From Chryseobacterium rhizosphaerae (GTDB taxonomy: Bacteria; Bacteroidota; Bacteroidia; Flavobacteriales; Weeksellaceae), in NCBI RefSeq assembly GCF_003385455.1, contig NZ_QNUF01000024.1, positions 1 through 64,000 on the forward strand: a stretch of DNA of 64,000 nucleotides, read 5' to 3'. This document shows positions 1 through 9,039 of the stretch, piece by piece. The notes below the pieces were generated by a model. It searched no databases. It had not been told where the DNA came from and was given only the letters and a program-made list of their open reading frames with translations. Numbering within the stretch: position 1 is the first letter of the stretch; every line of letters starts with the position of its first letter. The translations under genes were made by a program, and so were the position numbers.

Positions 1-849
1 GTAGGCAGTGGTAGTAATACTGATATCCCTGAAATTATAGTTGGACCTCCGAGAGGTGGGGGAGGAATGTATTTCCCTCCTTACGACGGTGGAGGTGGAT
101 GTACAGCCTGCCCACCAGATCAAGGATCACCTTCGGGAGAGTGTCCCAAATATGGAGGGTGTAGCAGCAATGGAGGAGGTGGTATTGTAAATACTCCGCC
201 GGTTTCAACTAAAGATCCTTGTGAGAAGCTTAAAAGTCAGGCTCTAAACCCTAATTTTAAGGCTAAAATTAATACATTGGAGTCAAATTTAGATAAGAAA
301 AAGGAAACCGGATATGTGGAAAAAACAAATGGAAGCTTCGAGTATAAAGATAATGCCTCTGCAACTGAAGATACCAATTCATTAACTTTAGGTGATCCAA
401 CTCCTGACATGAAAGGCTATATGCATACGCATCCTAATGACTTTGAAGATTCTGAAGGGAATATGAGAATTGGGTTTAAAATATTTTCTCCGGCAGATGT
501 CATCTATTTTAACCAGATGATCAGTAATGCACAAGCTAATGGTACACCATTAGATGATATCTATGCTGTAATGGTTTCTGGAAAAGGAAATTATCAGATC
601 CGTTTTACAGGAAATGCAAATCAAATCAAAACTACTTATACAAATACAAAAACAGAATATAGGGAAATGTATAAGAAATACTTCGAAAAATATAAAGATA
701 GATCTGACGAAATGAATTTTCTTAAATTTATGGAGGAAAAAATGTATGTAAAAGGAGTAAATCTTGTAAAAATAGAGAAAGATGGAACAATTACAAAAAA
801 AACATTAAATACAGATAAAAGCGGTGTAACGAATTCACCTTGTTCATAA
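1..849 (+). CDS. C-terminal part of a protein with a JAMM/MPN-like metalloprotease domain (5' end outside window)
   Basis: The frame is open from base 1, so this is the end of a longer protein; the ATG at 67 is probably internal. The first ~65 visible residues are Gly/Pro/Cys-rich linker. The rest carries the elements of a JAMM zinc site: a Glu in ETGYVE (nt 304), HTHP (nt 424-435) and a downstream SPAD (nt 487-498), fitting E...HxH...SxxD. The spacing between HTH and SxxD is longer than usual because of an inserted acidic stretch. JAMM domains are zinc isopeptidases or proteases; in bacteria they also occur as C-terminal toxin or processing domains. Substrate is unknown. Two DUF6705 lipoproteins follow on the same strand after 15 bases, likely cotranscribed. 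The JAMM call rests on the motif only. Confidence 0.6.
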   Translation, partial: VGSGSNTDIPEIIVGPPRGGGGMYFPPYDGGGGCTACPPDQGSPSGECPKYGGCSSNGGGGIVNTPPVSTKDPCEKLKSQALNPNFKAKINTLESNLDKKKETGYVEKTNGSFEYKDNASATEDTNSLTLGDPTPDMKGYMHTHPNDFEDSEGNMRIGFKIFSPADVIYFNQMISNAQANGTPLDDIYAVMVSGKGNYQIRFTGNANQIKTTYTNTKTEYREMYKKYFEKYKDRSDEMNFLKFMEEKMYVKGVNLVKIEKDGTITKKTLNTDKSGVTNSPCS

Positions 850-864
850 TAAAAAAATAAAAAA

Positions 865-1431
865 ATGAAAAATAGAATAATTTACACTTTATTGATTTTG
901 GGTATAGTTTCCTGCAAAGCACAAACAATTACACTGAAACAATTATCAGAATGCCAAAATGGTTTATACCCTTGTCCAAGCTATACCAATGCAAAAGATA
1001 CAGATAATTTATTAGAGAAATTTGTAGGAATTTGGAAAGGTACATATACAGATGGCAGAACGTATGAATTTCGTTTTACTAAAAAAAGTGACGATGGAGA
1101 ACCCAATGAACGTAAATGGGATATTTTAATTGGTAAAATGGTAGTCAAAACTAGTAATGGAAATGTTTTATATAATTCATTAAATAATAATGATCTAAAT
1201 AGTATAGGAGGATTTTATTTTGATAAAGAACTAAAAAAATATCAAATGTCTTATACAGCTAATGCGGATTGTAATGATGGAGGGTATGTTTATCTGTCCT
1301 TTCCGGATTCTAATAATTTAAACCAAATGAAGCTGGTTTTCATGCAGGATATGGATATTATTGCAAGTTGTCCTAATGGATATAAAACAGTAATACCCGA
1401 TGCAAAAGCCATAATGCTTACAAAACAATAA
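865..1431 (+). CDS. DUF6705-type lipoprotein, copy 1
   Basis: A 188-residue exported protein with a signal peptide ending in a lipobox (LGIVSC, Cys at residue 17), so it is probably a membrane-anchored lipoprotein. The core FVGIWKGTYTDGRTYEF is typical of small flavobacterial DUF6705 proteins, which look like compact beta-rich domains of unknown function. It starts 15 bases after the JAMM-like gene and is followed by a copy of itself at 1468. The two proteins differ at many positions but share the last ~30 residues almost exactly. The AAAAAATAAAAAAATG start context is normal for Bacteroidota, which seldom use a Shine-Dalgarno. No function can be given. Confidence 0.75.
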   Translation: MKNRIIYTLLILGIVSCKAQTITLKQLSECQNGLYPCPSYTNAKDTDNLLEKFVGIWKGTYTDGRTYEFRFTKKSDDGEPNERKWDILIGKMVVKTSNGNVLYNSLNNNDLNSIGGFYFDKELKKYQMSYTANADCNDGGYVYLSFPDSNNLNQMKLVFMQDMDIIASCPNGYKTVIPDAKAIMLTKQ

Positions 1432-1434
1432 TCT

Positions 1435-1458
1435 AAAGCCTCTGATGGAAGAGGCTTT
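1435..1458 (+). terminator. Hairpin between the two DUF6705 genes
   Basis: AAAGCCTC and GAGGCTTT are perfect 8-base arms around a short loop, directly after the stop codon of copy 1. The T-run is poor (TTTAATTTAAA), so it may be a weak terminator or an mRNA-stabilising hairpin within the operon. Confidence 0.5.
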
Positions 1459-1467
1459 AATTTAAAT

Positions 1468-2034
1468 ATGAAAAATAAAATAGTTTATACTTTATTGATT
1501 TTGGGTATTGTTTCCTGTAGAGCTCAGACAATCTCTTTAGATCAATTATCGCAGTGTGAAAATAAACCTGATTGCCCTGATTATGTTTATCTTAAAGATA
1601 CAAATAACAGGCTTAATAAATTTGTAGGAATATGGAAAGGAGCCTATACTGATGGTAGAACATACGAATTTCATTTTATAAAAAAGGAAAATGATGGAGG
1701 CTGGTTCAATGAAAAATTTTGGGACAGAATTATTGGAAGGTTTATAGCGAAGGATAATGTTGGAAATATTATATATAGCTCTATGAATAATAACGACTTG
1801 AATTCTATGAGTGGTTATTATTTTGATAAAAATTTAATAAAGTATCAAATGTACTATTCTGGAAATGCAGAGTGCAATGATAAAGGCTATGTTTATCTAT
1901 CATTCCCTGATCCCAGTAACCTAAACCAAATGAAGCTGGTTTTCATGCAGGATATGGATATTATTGCAAGTTGTCCTAATGGATATAAAACAGTAATACC
2001 CGATGCAAAAGGCATCATCCTTATCAAGCAGTAA
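1468..2034 (+). CDS. DUF6705-type lipoprotein, copy 2
   Basis: A 188-residue paralogue of the preceding gene with the same signal peptide and lipobox (LGIVSC) and the same FVGIWKGAYTDGRTYEF core. Substitutions are spread over the first 150 residues (for example GEPNERKWD against GWFNEKFWD), but 90 bases near the 3' end (1922-2011) are identical to 1319-1408 of copy 1. That mosaic suggests duplication followed by local gene conversion. Function unknown. It is the last gene before a terminator and the convergent rlmH. Confidence 0.75.
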   Translation: MKNKIVYTLLILGIVSCRAQTISLDQLSQCENKPDCPDYVYLKDTNNRLNKFVGIWKGAYTDGRTYEFHFIKKENDGGWFNEKFWDRIIGRFIAKDNVGNIIYSSMNNNDLNSMSGYYFDKNLIKYQMYYSGNAECNDKGYVYLSFPDPSNLNQMKLVFMQDMDIIASCPNGYKTVIPDAKGIILIKQ

Positions 2035-2065
2035 TGGATAATAAAGATTATTGTTTATTATAACT

Positions 2066-2100
2066 AGAGCTATCTAAAATTTTGGATAGTTCTTTTGTTT
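2066..2100 (+). terminator. Intrinsic terminator after DUF6705 copy 2
   Basis: AGAGCTATC pairs with GATAGTTCT (one G-U) around an A/T loop, followed by TTTTGTTTTT. It closes the plus-strand group that starts at the window edge. Confidence 0.7.
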
Positions 2101-2106
2101 TTATAG

Positions 2107-2580
2107 TTAATCATTATGATAGGGCTTTCCCTGCAGGATTTGATCAGCTCTGTAAAGCTGTTCAACAATAAATAACCGGATCATCTGGTGGGTAAATGTC
2201 ATTTTAGATAATGACATTTTTTCATTGGCCCTGCTGTACATTTCTTCTGAAAAACCATATGCACCACCAATCAGGATATGTACTTTTTTTACAGAAGAGT
2301 TCATCCAATTGTCAATTTTCTGAGAAAATTCACGGCTGGTAAACTGTTTTCCTTTTTCATCCAGGATGACAACAAGATCGTTTTTGTCAATATGATTGAA
2401 GAATAGCTTAGCCTCTTCTTTTTTTAGAAGATCTGCAGATAAGTTTTTTGCATTTTTGACATCCGGGATTTCTGTAATTTCAAAATTCCAGTGCTTGGGC
2501 AGGCGATTGAGATAGTAATTGATCAGGGAAGTAATTTCTTTATCGTCCGTCTTGCCGATACAAAGTAAACTGATTCGCAT
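2107..2580 (-). CDS. rlmH: 23S rRNA (pseudouridine-1915-N3)-methyltransferase RlmH
   Basis: A 157-residue SPOUT-class methyltransferase, the usual length for RlmH (YbeA). It begins MRISLLCIGKTDDKEI and has the late family motifs ILIGGAYGFSEE and LSKMTFTHQMIRLFIVEQLY, which build the trefoil-knot SAM site and C-terminal tail. The enzyme methylates pseudouridine 1915 in helix 69 of 23S rRNA on assembled ribosomes. It stands alone between convergent DUF6705 genes and a gap with heptamer repeats. A TATCTTTG box lies ~20 bases upstream of the ATG (2607-2600 on the minus strand) and may be the -7 element, though I see no good -33 element. Confidence 0.95.
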   Translation of the reverse strand: MRISLLCIGKTDDKEITSLINYYLNRLPKHWNFEITEIPDVKNAKNLSADLLKKEEAKLFFNHIDKNDLVVILDEKGKQFTSREFSQKIDNWMNSSVKKVHILIGGAYGFSEEMYSRANEKMSLSKMTFTHQMIRLFIVEQLYRADQILQGKPYHND

Positions 2581-2688
2581 TATAAGAAGTTTGAGGCCGC
2601 AAAGATAAGCCTTTTTAATTTATCAGGACCGATCCATATTTAGACTGTAAGCCCATATGAGCCATCCAACCAATCTTATATTTCCTTT

Positions 2689-2761
2689 CTCACATCTCAA
2701 CATCTCCAGTCTCCGATCTCAACATCTCATGTCTCTACTCTCATAGCTCTCTGTCTCCAAT
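2689..2761. repeat. Degenerate 7/8-base tandem array (CTCNNAT type)
   Basis: Ten consecutive units begin with CTC at 2689, 2696, 2704, 2711, 2718, 2126-equivalent phase 2726, 2733, 2740, 2747 and 2755, spaced 7 or 8 bases. The array fills the rlmH/GlxA gap and has no coding potential. It belongs to a dispersed class in this window (see 13816, 20656, 28500, 31990, 33110, 57411). Confidence 0.7.
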
Positions 2762-2772
2762 CTTATTCCGCA

Positions 2773-3759
2773 TTAATCCATAACACGGCTTTTATATCTG
2801 TTCCTGTAATCTGCAGGGGTTAATCCTGTAACTTTTTTAAACAAGGTCCTGAATGTTTTCAAATCATTATATCCGATACTGTAGGTGACATCAGCAATAT
2901 TGCCTTCACCGGATTCCAATGCTTTTTTTGCTGCTTCTACTTTTATCCGTTGAATGTATTCTATGGGGTTCAATGTAGTAGCGGTCTTAAATCGTCGGAT
3001 AAAGTTCCGTTTGCTCATATTCACCTGGCGGGCAATGTGCTCAACAGAAATGTCTGTTTTGAATTTTTTTTCGATATAGGTTTGCGCCTGGTGGATTTCA
3101 TGGTCATTATGAAGACGTTGCCCTGAAAAAACGGTAAAAATGCTTTGAGATGTCCGTCCGTAGTCCAAAGCATAATACTTACTGAGTTCGATGGAAATTT
3201 CTTTGCTGCAGTTTTTTTCGATGAAATATAACAGGGCATTTAATGAAGAGAAGCCTCCGCCGCCGGTAATGATTGCTTTGGAGTGAGTAACTACATGATC
3301 GGGTTTAAAATCTATCTGTGGATATCTCTTTTGTAAATCTTCCATAGCTCCCCAATGTGAAGTAGCCGGCATCCCGTCGAGCAAACCGCACTCTGCCAAA
3401 AAATAAGCACCGGTACATAAGCTGATAATTTCGGCTTTTTCCTGATATTTTTCCTTTATCCAGTCAATCAATGCATGATTTTCTTTAAGTAATACATCTA
3501 TTAGCAGAAGGTCCATACTTGTTGGAGGAATAATGATAACATCAGTATCAAATTTATCCGATATTGTTTTTGTACACTGAAATTGTATGGGAAGATTAGA
3601 TTGTACCGTTTTCTGATGAACTCCAATTAGCTCTATACAAAAAGGAATAGGCATACCTCTTTTTACCGCAGCTTCATTCGCACTGGACAATAATGCTGCA
3701 GTGGTGGATACAGCAGTAGACATGATATGATCATACACTATAATTGAAATATGTTTCAT
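2773..3759 (-). CDS. GlxA-family transcriptional regulator (DJ-1/PfpI domain plus AraC HTH)
   Basis: The N-terminal ~190 residues form a DJ-1/PfpI glutamine-amidotransferase-like fold with the nucleophile-elbow Cys in SLCTGAYFLAE. The C-terminal ~110 residues are an AraC-type double helix-turn-helix (VEHIARQVNMSKRNFIRRF, then the YNDLKTFRTLFKKVTGLTP signature). Such GlxA/FtrA-like proteins are DNA-binding regulators; the ligand here is unknown. I start at the ATG at 3759 (MKHISIIVYD) rather than 15 codons upstream, because the homologous fold begins there. It is divergent from the DUF1569 gene at 3879, sharing a ~120-base promoter region. Confidence 0.85.
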   Translation of the reverse strand: MKHISIIVYDHIMSTAVSTTAALLSSANEAAVKRGMPIPFCIELIGVHQKTVQSNLPIQFQCTKTISDKFDTDVIIIPPTSMDLLLIDVLLKENHALIDWIKEKYQEKAEIISLCTGAYFLAECGLLDGMPATSHWGAMEDLQKRYPQIDFKPDHVVTHSKAIITGGGGFSSLNALLYFIEKNCSKEISIELSKYYALDYGRTSQSIFTVFSGQRLHNDHEIHQAQTYIEKKFKTDISVEHIARQVNMSKRNFIRRFKTATTLNPIEYIQRIKVEAAKKALESGEGNIADVTYSIGYNDLKTFRTLFKKVTGLTPADYRNRYKSRVMD

Positions 3760-3878
3760 GATATGGAGGCTAGGGATCTTAAAAATAAGCAAATTTTGGC
3801 ACAAAATACACTACAGAATGTCATTTTAACGTAGGGACAGTCTGTAACAGCTGGCGTAATTTTACAAAAAGATTGGTT

Positions 3879-4328
3879 ATGAAAACTATATTTAACAAAG
3901 CAGAAAGGGAAGAGCTGATTGAAAGGATCAATACACTGAATTCCCATAATATGGCCCAATGGGGTAAAATGAACCTGTATCAGATGATGAAACATTGTAC
4001 CCGATGGAATGATTGGGTATTGGGAAACGGAGGGCATTCTTACAGGCAGGAGTTTCTGGGGAAGCTGTTTGGAAAAATGGTTTTAAAAGGTATGGTAAAA
4101 GATGATAAGCCGATGAAAAAGAATGCTCCAGCCGGTATCTTTACGATCAAAGAACAAAATGGAGATATACAGGATGAGAAAAAGATATGGCTTGCGCAGA
4201 TGGCTGCTTATGAAAATTTTTCAAATCCGGAATTTATCCATGATTTTTTTGGCAAAATGAAAACAGAGGATATCGGTATTTTTGTGTACAAACATATGGA
4301 TCATCATTTAAGACAGTTTAATGCCTGA
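3879..4328 (+). CDS. DUF1569 / DinB-like protein
   Basis: A 149-residue cytoplasmic protein with the DUF1569 pattern: an N-terminal helix, WGKMNLYQMMKHCTRW (His in a DinB-like helix), and a C-terminal HDFFGKM...HMDHHLRQF with the histidines expected of a DinB/YfiT-type metal site. The fold is a four-helix bundle that may bind a divalent metal and act as a thiol-dependent transferase; no substrate is established. The start is the ATG at 3879 (MKTIFNKAE), two codons inside a possible TTG start. It diverges from the GlxA-like regulator, which may control it. Confidence 0.75.
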   Translation: MKTIFNKAEREELIERINTLNSHNMAQWGKMNLYQMMKHCTRWNDWVLGNGGHSYRQEFLGKLFGKMVLKGMVKDDKPMKKNAPAGIFTIKEQNGDIQDEKKIWLAQMAAYENFSNPEFIHDFFGKMKTEDIGIFVYKHMDHHLRQFNA

Positions 4329-4582
4329 TGTTAAAACGTTATTTGAATTATTTTAAAACCTTTTTGTTTGCTTTAAAAAGTATTGCATCAATAACGACGA
4401 ATATTTCAGGATTTTTATAATTCTTGTCTATCAACCTCAGTTCTATACAATTCAGCTTTGGAAGCAGGAGGCAGAAAATGTTTATATTTGTAATGAGAGA
4501 TGAATAAAATTTACGGAAATGCTTATTAAAATGGGTGTTTTCAGATTTTTATTGCTCTCCTAATTGCCAAATTATAACATAG

Positions 4583-5596
4583 ATGAGTATAAAGGTTCCC
4601 AGATTTATCCTGAAAGTTCAAGAGTTTTTTGATGACATTCATATTCCCGTTTTGGGAATATCGCTATGGCAGATGTTTCAAATTTATATCTCAGGGATTT
4701 TTAAAGGAAAAATAGGAAGAAAAGCAGCTGCTATTTCCTGGAGCTTTACCATCAGTTTATTTCCGTTTCTTCTGTTTTTACTTTCCGTTTTGCCTTATAT
4801 GCCCCATTATGATAAGCTTCAGTTTTATATTTTCGAAGTGTTGATGCATAATGTTTTCCCTTCCAATATGGAGGGAGATGTCAGAGGATATATAGAAACC
4901 AATATTATTCCCAATATGAAAGGGATCAGTAATCTGACCATTGTGCTGGCATTAGTTTTTGCTACCAACGGTACATTTTCCCTTATCAATGGATTTAATG
5001 AAAATGCAGATGAAAAGCTCAGTGATGTCAAAGAATTTATTCTTTCATTTTTTATCACCATTGGCTTTATTACCATTGTATTTTTAGCCCTGTTCGGGGT
5101 TTACTATGTAGAGGTTGTCATGAAACTTTTTACACCGGCCTATGATGTTACATGGCTGGTAGATAACCTTTCCCGTATTATTGGATTTGTGTCTTTTCCG
5201 CTGTTTTACTTTATTCTTCTGACTTTATTTTACTGGCTGGGAACCGTGAAAATTACCCGTTTCAGACAGGCAGTGCCGGGAGCAGTCCTTACGACCATAT
5301 TATTTGTTCTTACGACGTATATTTTCGCTATTTATGTTAAAGATATAGCCCGTTATAATGTGCTTTACGGTTCCATAGGGAGTATGATCCTGCTGATGGT
5401 TTGGGTGAATGTGAATGTCTATCTTCTTCTCTTTGGAAACGAACTGAATATGGCTATCAGAAAGCTTAGAATAGAGAAATTATTGTCTGATGAAATTCAA
5501 AAAGAGGCCGCTCATTACCACACTCAGATCACAGAACCGGATTTTGAGAATAATAAGGAACATCAATGGAAGCTGGAAAACCGGAAGAAAGATTAA
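4583..5596 (+). CDS. YihY/BrkB-family inner-membrane protein
   Basis: A 337-residue protein with about six membrane segments. It carries the family hallmarks: AAAISWSFTISLFPFLLFLL near residue 50, a middle segment ATNGTFSLINGFNENAD, and the late PGAVLTTILFVLTTYIFAIY and YGSIGSMILLMVWV helices. The family (formerly mis-called ribonuclease BN) has no settled function; transport or envelope integrity has been proposed. The hydrophilic C-terminus is probably cytoplasmic. Its stop codon overlaps that of nhaA on the other strand by 4 bases. The 254 bases upstream hold nothing I recognise. Confidence 0.9.
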   Translation: MSIKVPRFILKVQEFFDDIHIPVLGISLWQMFQIYISGIFKGKIGRKAAAISWSFTISLFPFLLFLLSVLPYMPHYDKLQFYIFEVLMHNVFPSNMEGDVRGYIETNIIPNMKGISNLTIVLALVFATNGTFSLINGFNENADEKLSDVKEFILSFFITIGFITIVFLALFGVYYVEVVMKLFTPAYDVTWLVDNLSRIIGFVSFPLFYFILLTLFYWLGTVKITRFRQAVPGAVLTTILFVLTTYIFAIYVKDIARYNVLYGSIGSMILLMVWVNVNVYLLLFGNELNMAIRKLRIEKLLSDEIQKEAAHYHTQITEPDFENNKEHQWKLENRKKD

Positions 5597-6771
5597 TTTT
5601 CTTCCAGCTCCGGACGTTCTTTAGAACTCATACTTAATATGGTATATCCTAGCACAGCAGCTAAGAATGAGGCAATCAGAATAGCAAATTTAGCTTCATT
5701 CTGGATCGGAATTTCGTTTTTAAAGGACAGTAATGCTATAAAAATAGACATGGTAAATCCGATTCCGGCCAGTAAACCTACACCGATCATTTGAACCCAG
5801 TTACTGTTTTGGGGTAAGGAACTCAATTTCATTTTGATCGCAATAAAGGAAAATAAATTAATTCCAATCAGCTTTCCTAATATAAGCCCACAGATAATTC
5901 CCAGTCCCAACGTACTTGTAATACCTGCAACCATTTCGCTGGAGAAAGTAATATTGGTGTTGGTTAATGCAAAAATAGGCATGATCAGAAAACTTACAGG
6001 AATGTGAAGCTTATGTTCAAGCTTTTCCAAAGGCGAAATATCTACATGAGAAGCATTCGTTGGAATTGAAAATGCAAGTAAAACCCCGGCGATTGTTGCA
6101 TGGATACCTGAATGATGAAGGAAATACCACAAAAATAGTCCCGGAATAATATAAAATATAATACGGGTAACCTTTAAAAAATTTAATAGGAAAAGAAGAG
6201 CAGCCACTCCCAGTGATAACAGGAGATAGCTCCAATGGATCTGCTCCGTATAGAAGATAGCAATAACCAAGATCGCTCCCAGATCATCTACAATTGCTAA
6301 GGCAGCAAGAAATATCTTGATTGAATTGGGAATTCTCTTTCCCAGCATTGAAATAATAGCCAGTGAGAAAGCAATATCTGTAGCCATAGGGATTCCCCAG
6401 CCACTGCCATATTCCGTTCCGGAATTGAATATACTGTAGATAACTGCAGGAACCAGCATTCCGCCTACTGCAGCAAAAATAGGCAGCGAAGCATTCTTAA
6501 AAGAAGATAGCTCGCCTTCTACAAGCTCTCTTTTTATTTCAAGACCTACCAAAAGAAAAAATACAGCCATCAGACCGTCATTGATCCAGATGCTGACAGG
6601 ATATTCCAATCCAAATAGGTGAGTCCCTACTTCCTTGTCTAAAAAGTGCTGAAATGCTTCAGCAGCTGATGAATTGGCAATCAGCAATGAAATAAGCACA
6701 CAGAAGATAAGAATGATTCCTGAAGCCTGACTGTTGTTGAAAAATTTTTTAAAATAAAGAGATAAATTCAT
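5593..6771 (-). CDS. nhaA: Na+/H+ antiporter NhaA
   Basis: A 392-residue antiporter with ~12 membrane segments and the diagnostic motifs: NDGLMAVFFLLVGLEIKREL, GWGIPMATDIAFSL, and LAIVDDLGAILVIA with the Asp pair that binds Na+/H+ in the membrane. NhaA expels sodium in exchange for protons and helps hold pH under salt or alkaline stress. The start MNLSLYFKKFFNN gives the normal length. It lies 2 bases after the end of the (p)ppGpp synthetase/hydrolase gene on the same strand, so the two are probably cotranscribed, an arrangement that would link ion homeostasis with stringent-response expression. Confidence 0.95.
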   Translation of the reverse strand: MNLSLYFKKFFNNSQASGIILIFCVLISLLIANSSAAEAFQHFLDKEVGTHLFGLEYPVSIWINDGLMAVFFLLVGLEIKRELVEGELSSFKNASLPIFAAVGGMLVPAVIYSIFNSGTEYGSGWGIPMATDIAFSLAIISMLGKRIPNSIKIFLAALAIVDDLGAILVIAIFYTEQIHWSYLLLSLGVAALLFLLNFLKVTRIIFYIIPGLFLWYFLHHSGIHATIAGVLLAFSIPTNASHVDISPLEKLEHKLHIPVSFLIMPIFALTNTNITFSSEMVAGITSTLGLGIICGLILGKLIGINLFSFIAIKMKLSSLPQNSNWVQMIGVGLLAGIGFTMSIFIALLSFKNEIPIQNEAKFAILIASFLAAVLGYTILSMSSKERPELEEN

Positions 6772-6773
6772 AT

Positions 6774-8984
6774 TTATGATTGTAGACGTCTTACAATGGA
6801 AACGCCGTTAATACTTTTAAGTTTTTTGAAAGTTTCCTCCAGTTGACCCTTATTTTTTACTTCAAGGTTGATGTTTCCTGTGAAAACTCCATTGTTCGAT
6901 TCAATAGACATACTTTTCATATCCATTCCCATACTTCCACTGATGACGGCCGTGATGTCATTAATCATTCCCATTCTGTCCAGTCCTTCAATTTCGATTT
7001 TCACTCTGTCTTTGAAGCTTTCTGCATTTACCCATTTGGCAGGGATGACGCGATAATCGTATTGCGCTCTAAGGTTGATGGCATTCGGACAGTTGTCACT
7101 GTGTACTTTGATCCCATCAGAAATGGTAATAAATCCGAAAATTTTGTCACCGGGAATTACGGTACAGCATTTTGCATAGCTGTAGTTCAGTTTTTCTTCA
7201 TCCTTACCAAAAACAATCATGTCCAGGTTTTCCTCTTTCGGCTCTTCGAAATGTTGATTTTTTGTAGGAGATTTTCTGAATCTTGAAAGCAGGTTGTTGA
7301 ATACGTTTTTACTTTCAATGTATTTTCTTAAGCTGCTTACATCCAGTTCGTTACTTTGGAATTTAAGGAAGAGCTCTTGTGATGATTTTAAATTAAAGAA
7401 TTTTTGAAGTTTATTAATCTCCTCGTCATTAAAGTTGATCTTTGCATGACGCAGTTTTCTTTGTAAAATTTCTTTTCCATCTTCTACCAGCTGATTTTTC
7501 TGCGAATTCAGATAACTTTTGATCTTGGATTTGGCCTTGGAAGTCACTACAAATTCCAGCCAGTCAGATTTTGGTTTCTGATTTTGAGAAGATAGAATGT
7601 CGACCTGATCACCGTTTTGAAGCGTGTAGGAAATAGGAACCAGTTTCCCATTGATCTTCGCTCCTAAGCACTTCATTCCCAAATCCGAGTGAACGGAAAA
7701 AGCAAAATCCAGAGCAGTGGCATTGGTTGGCAGAATCTTGATTTCTCCTTTAGGTGTAAATACAAATACCTCTTTAGAATATAAATTAAGTTTAATATTA
7801 TCCAAAAGCTCGGAGGTAGAAAGGTTCTGTTGCTGTTCAAGCACATCACGGATCTCCGTTACCCATTTTTCAAAATTCCTGTCATCGGAGCTTTGTTTAT
7901 AGCCCTCTTTGTATTTGTAGTGGGCAGCAACTCCTTTTTCAGCAATTTCATCCATTCTTTCGGAACGGATCTGTACTTCGATCCATTTTTTATCAGGCCC
8001 CAGAACAGTCAAATGTAAACTTTCGTAGCCTGTTGAACGCGGTTGTGTGATCCAGTCCCGCATTCTGGAAGGATTACTGTGGTATACGTCGGTAACGATA
8101 GAATAAATCTTCCAGGCCAGGAATTTTTCGTTTTTAGCATCAGATTTATAAATAATTCTGATCGCATAGTTATCAAAAACCTCTTCAAAAGAAACACCCT
8201 GTTTCAGCATTTTCCTGTAAATAGAGGAAATAGCTTTTGCTCGGCCTTTGATGGTGAAGTTCAGTCCTTCTTCTTTCAGTCTCTCTGAAACCTCGGTTTT
8301 GAATTCCTCAATATATCTTTCACGGTTTTCTTTAGCCAATTCCAACTTTTCCGTGATTTCATTATATACCTCAGGATTGTTGTACTTTAATGAAAGATCT
8401 TCCAGCTCAGATTTAATATTATACAAACCTAAACGGTGAGCCATGGGTGCATAAATATAAACTGTTTCTGAAGCGATCTTTTTTTGCTTATCCGGAGCCA
8501 TACTCTCCAAAGTCCGCATATTGTGAAGACGGTCCGCAATTTTGATAAGAATTACCCTGAAATCTTCAGACAGTGTCAGTAAAAGTTTTCTGTAATTTTC
8601 AGACTGTACGGAGATATTCTGGTGGTTCATGATGGATATTTTGGTCAATCCATTCACGATGCTTGCGATTTTCTCTCCAAAGATTTTCTTCAGATCTTCA
8701 TAGGTATAGTCGGAATCTTCAATAACGTCGTGAAGAAGAGCACAGGCAATGGAAGTTGCTCCCAGCCCAATTTCAGTCGCTACAATTTTAGCAACAGCAA
8801 TAGGATGGTAGATATAGGGCTCTCCGGATTTTCTCCTTTGATCCTTATGGGCGTCCAAAGCAATATCGAAGGCTTTTCGGATGAGTTTGTTGTTTTCCTC
8901 ATCCAAAGTCCTGTAGGTGTTAGAAATCAGATCTTTATATCTCGCAAGGATTTCTTTATTCTCTTGTTCTAAGTCGTAACTCAT
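6774..8984 (-). CDS. spoT: Bifunctional (p)ppGpp synthetase/hydrolase (RelA/SpoT family)
   Basis: 736 residues with the full Rsh order: an HD hydrolase domain (His60, HD at 85-86, ED at 89-90), a synthetase domain around 240-350 (YAIRIIYKS; PRSTGYESLHLTVLG), a TGS domain near 400-460 (EVFVFTPKGEIKILPTNATA), a conserved-Cys region (YAKCCTVIPGDKIFGF) and a C-terminal ACT domain. The intact HD motif and synthetase motif indicate both activities, as in the single long Rsh of most Bacteroidota. It makes and degrades the starvation alarmone on ribosomes. A good promoter lies just upstream, and nhaA follows after 2 bases. Confidence 0.95.
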   Translation of the reverse strand: MSYDLEQENKEILARYKDLISNTYRTLDEENNKLIRKAFDIALDAHKDQRRKSGEPYIYHPIAVAKIVATEIGLGATSIACALLHDVIEDSDYTYEDLKKIFGEKIASIVNGLTKISIMNHQNISVQSENYRKLLLTLSEDFRVILIKIADRLHNMRTLESMAPDKQKKIASETVYIYAPMAHRLGLYNIKSELEDLSLKYNNPEVYNEITEKLELAKENRERYIEEFKTEVSERLKEEGLNFTIKGRAKAISSIYRKMLKQGVSFEEVFDNYAIRIIYKSDAKNEKFLAWKIYSIVTDVYHSNPSRMRDWITQPRSTGYESLHLTVLGPDKKWIEVQIRSERMDEIAEKGVAAHYKYKEGYKQSSDDRNFEKWVTEIRDVLEQQQNLSTSELLDNIKLNLYSKEVFVFTPKGEIKILPTNATALDFAFSVHSDLGMKCLGAKINGKLVPISYTLQNGDQVDILSSQNQKPKSDWLEFVVTSKAKSKIKSYLNSQKNQLVEDGKEILQRKLRHAKINFNDEEINKLQKFFNLKSSQELFLKFQSNELDVSSLRKYIESKNVFNNLLSRFRKSPTKNQHFEEPKEENLDMIVFGKDEEKLNYSYAKCCTVIPGDKIFGFITISDGIKVHSDNCPNAINLRAQYDYRVIPAKWVNAESFKDRVKIEIEGLDRMGMINDITAVISGSMGMDMKSMSIESNNGVFTGNINLEVKNKGQLEETFKKLKSINGVSIVRRLQS

Positions 8985-9007
8985 TTGTGTAAATACCTAT
9001 ATTTAGA

Positions 9008-9038
9008 CGAAAATACGAAAAATTTTACGTTTTTCAAA
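9008..9038 (-). promoter_or_regulatory. Probable promoter of the (p)ppGpp synthetase/hydrolase gene
   Basis: On the minus strand TTTG (9038-9035) is followed after 19 bases by TATTTTCG (9015-9008), one mismatch from the Bacteroidota -7 consensus TAnnTTTG, about 24 bases before the start codon. Confidence 0.5.
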
Positions 9039-9039
9039 C

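Noticed and set aside
6843-8972. Several plus-strand ORFs inside the (p)ppGpp synthetase/hydrolase gene
   Set aside because: Shadow frames of a fully conserved minus-strand gene.
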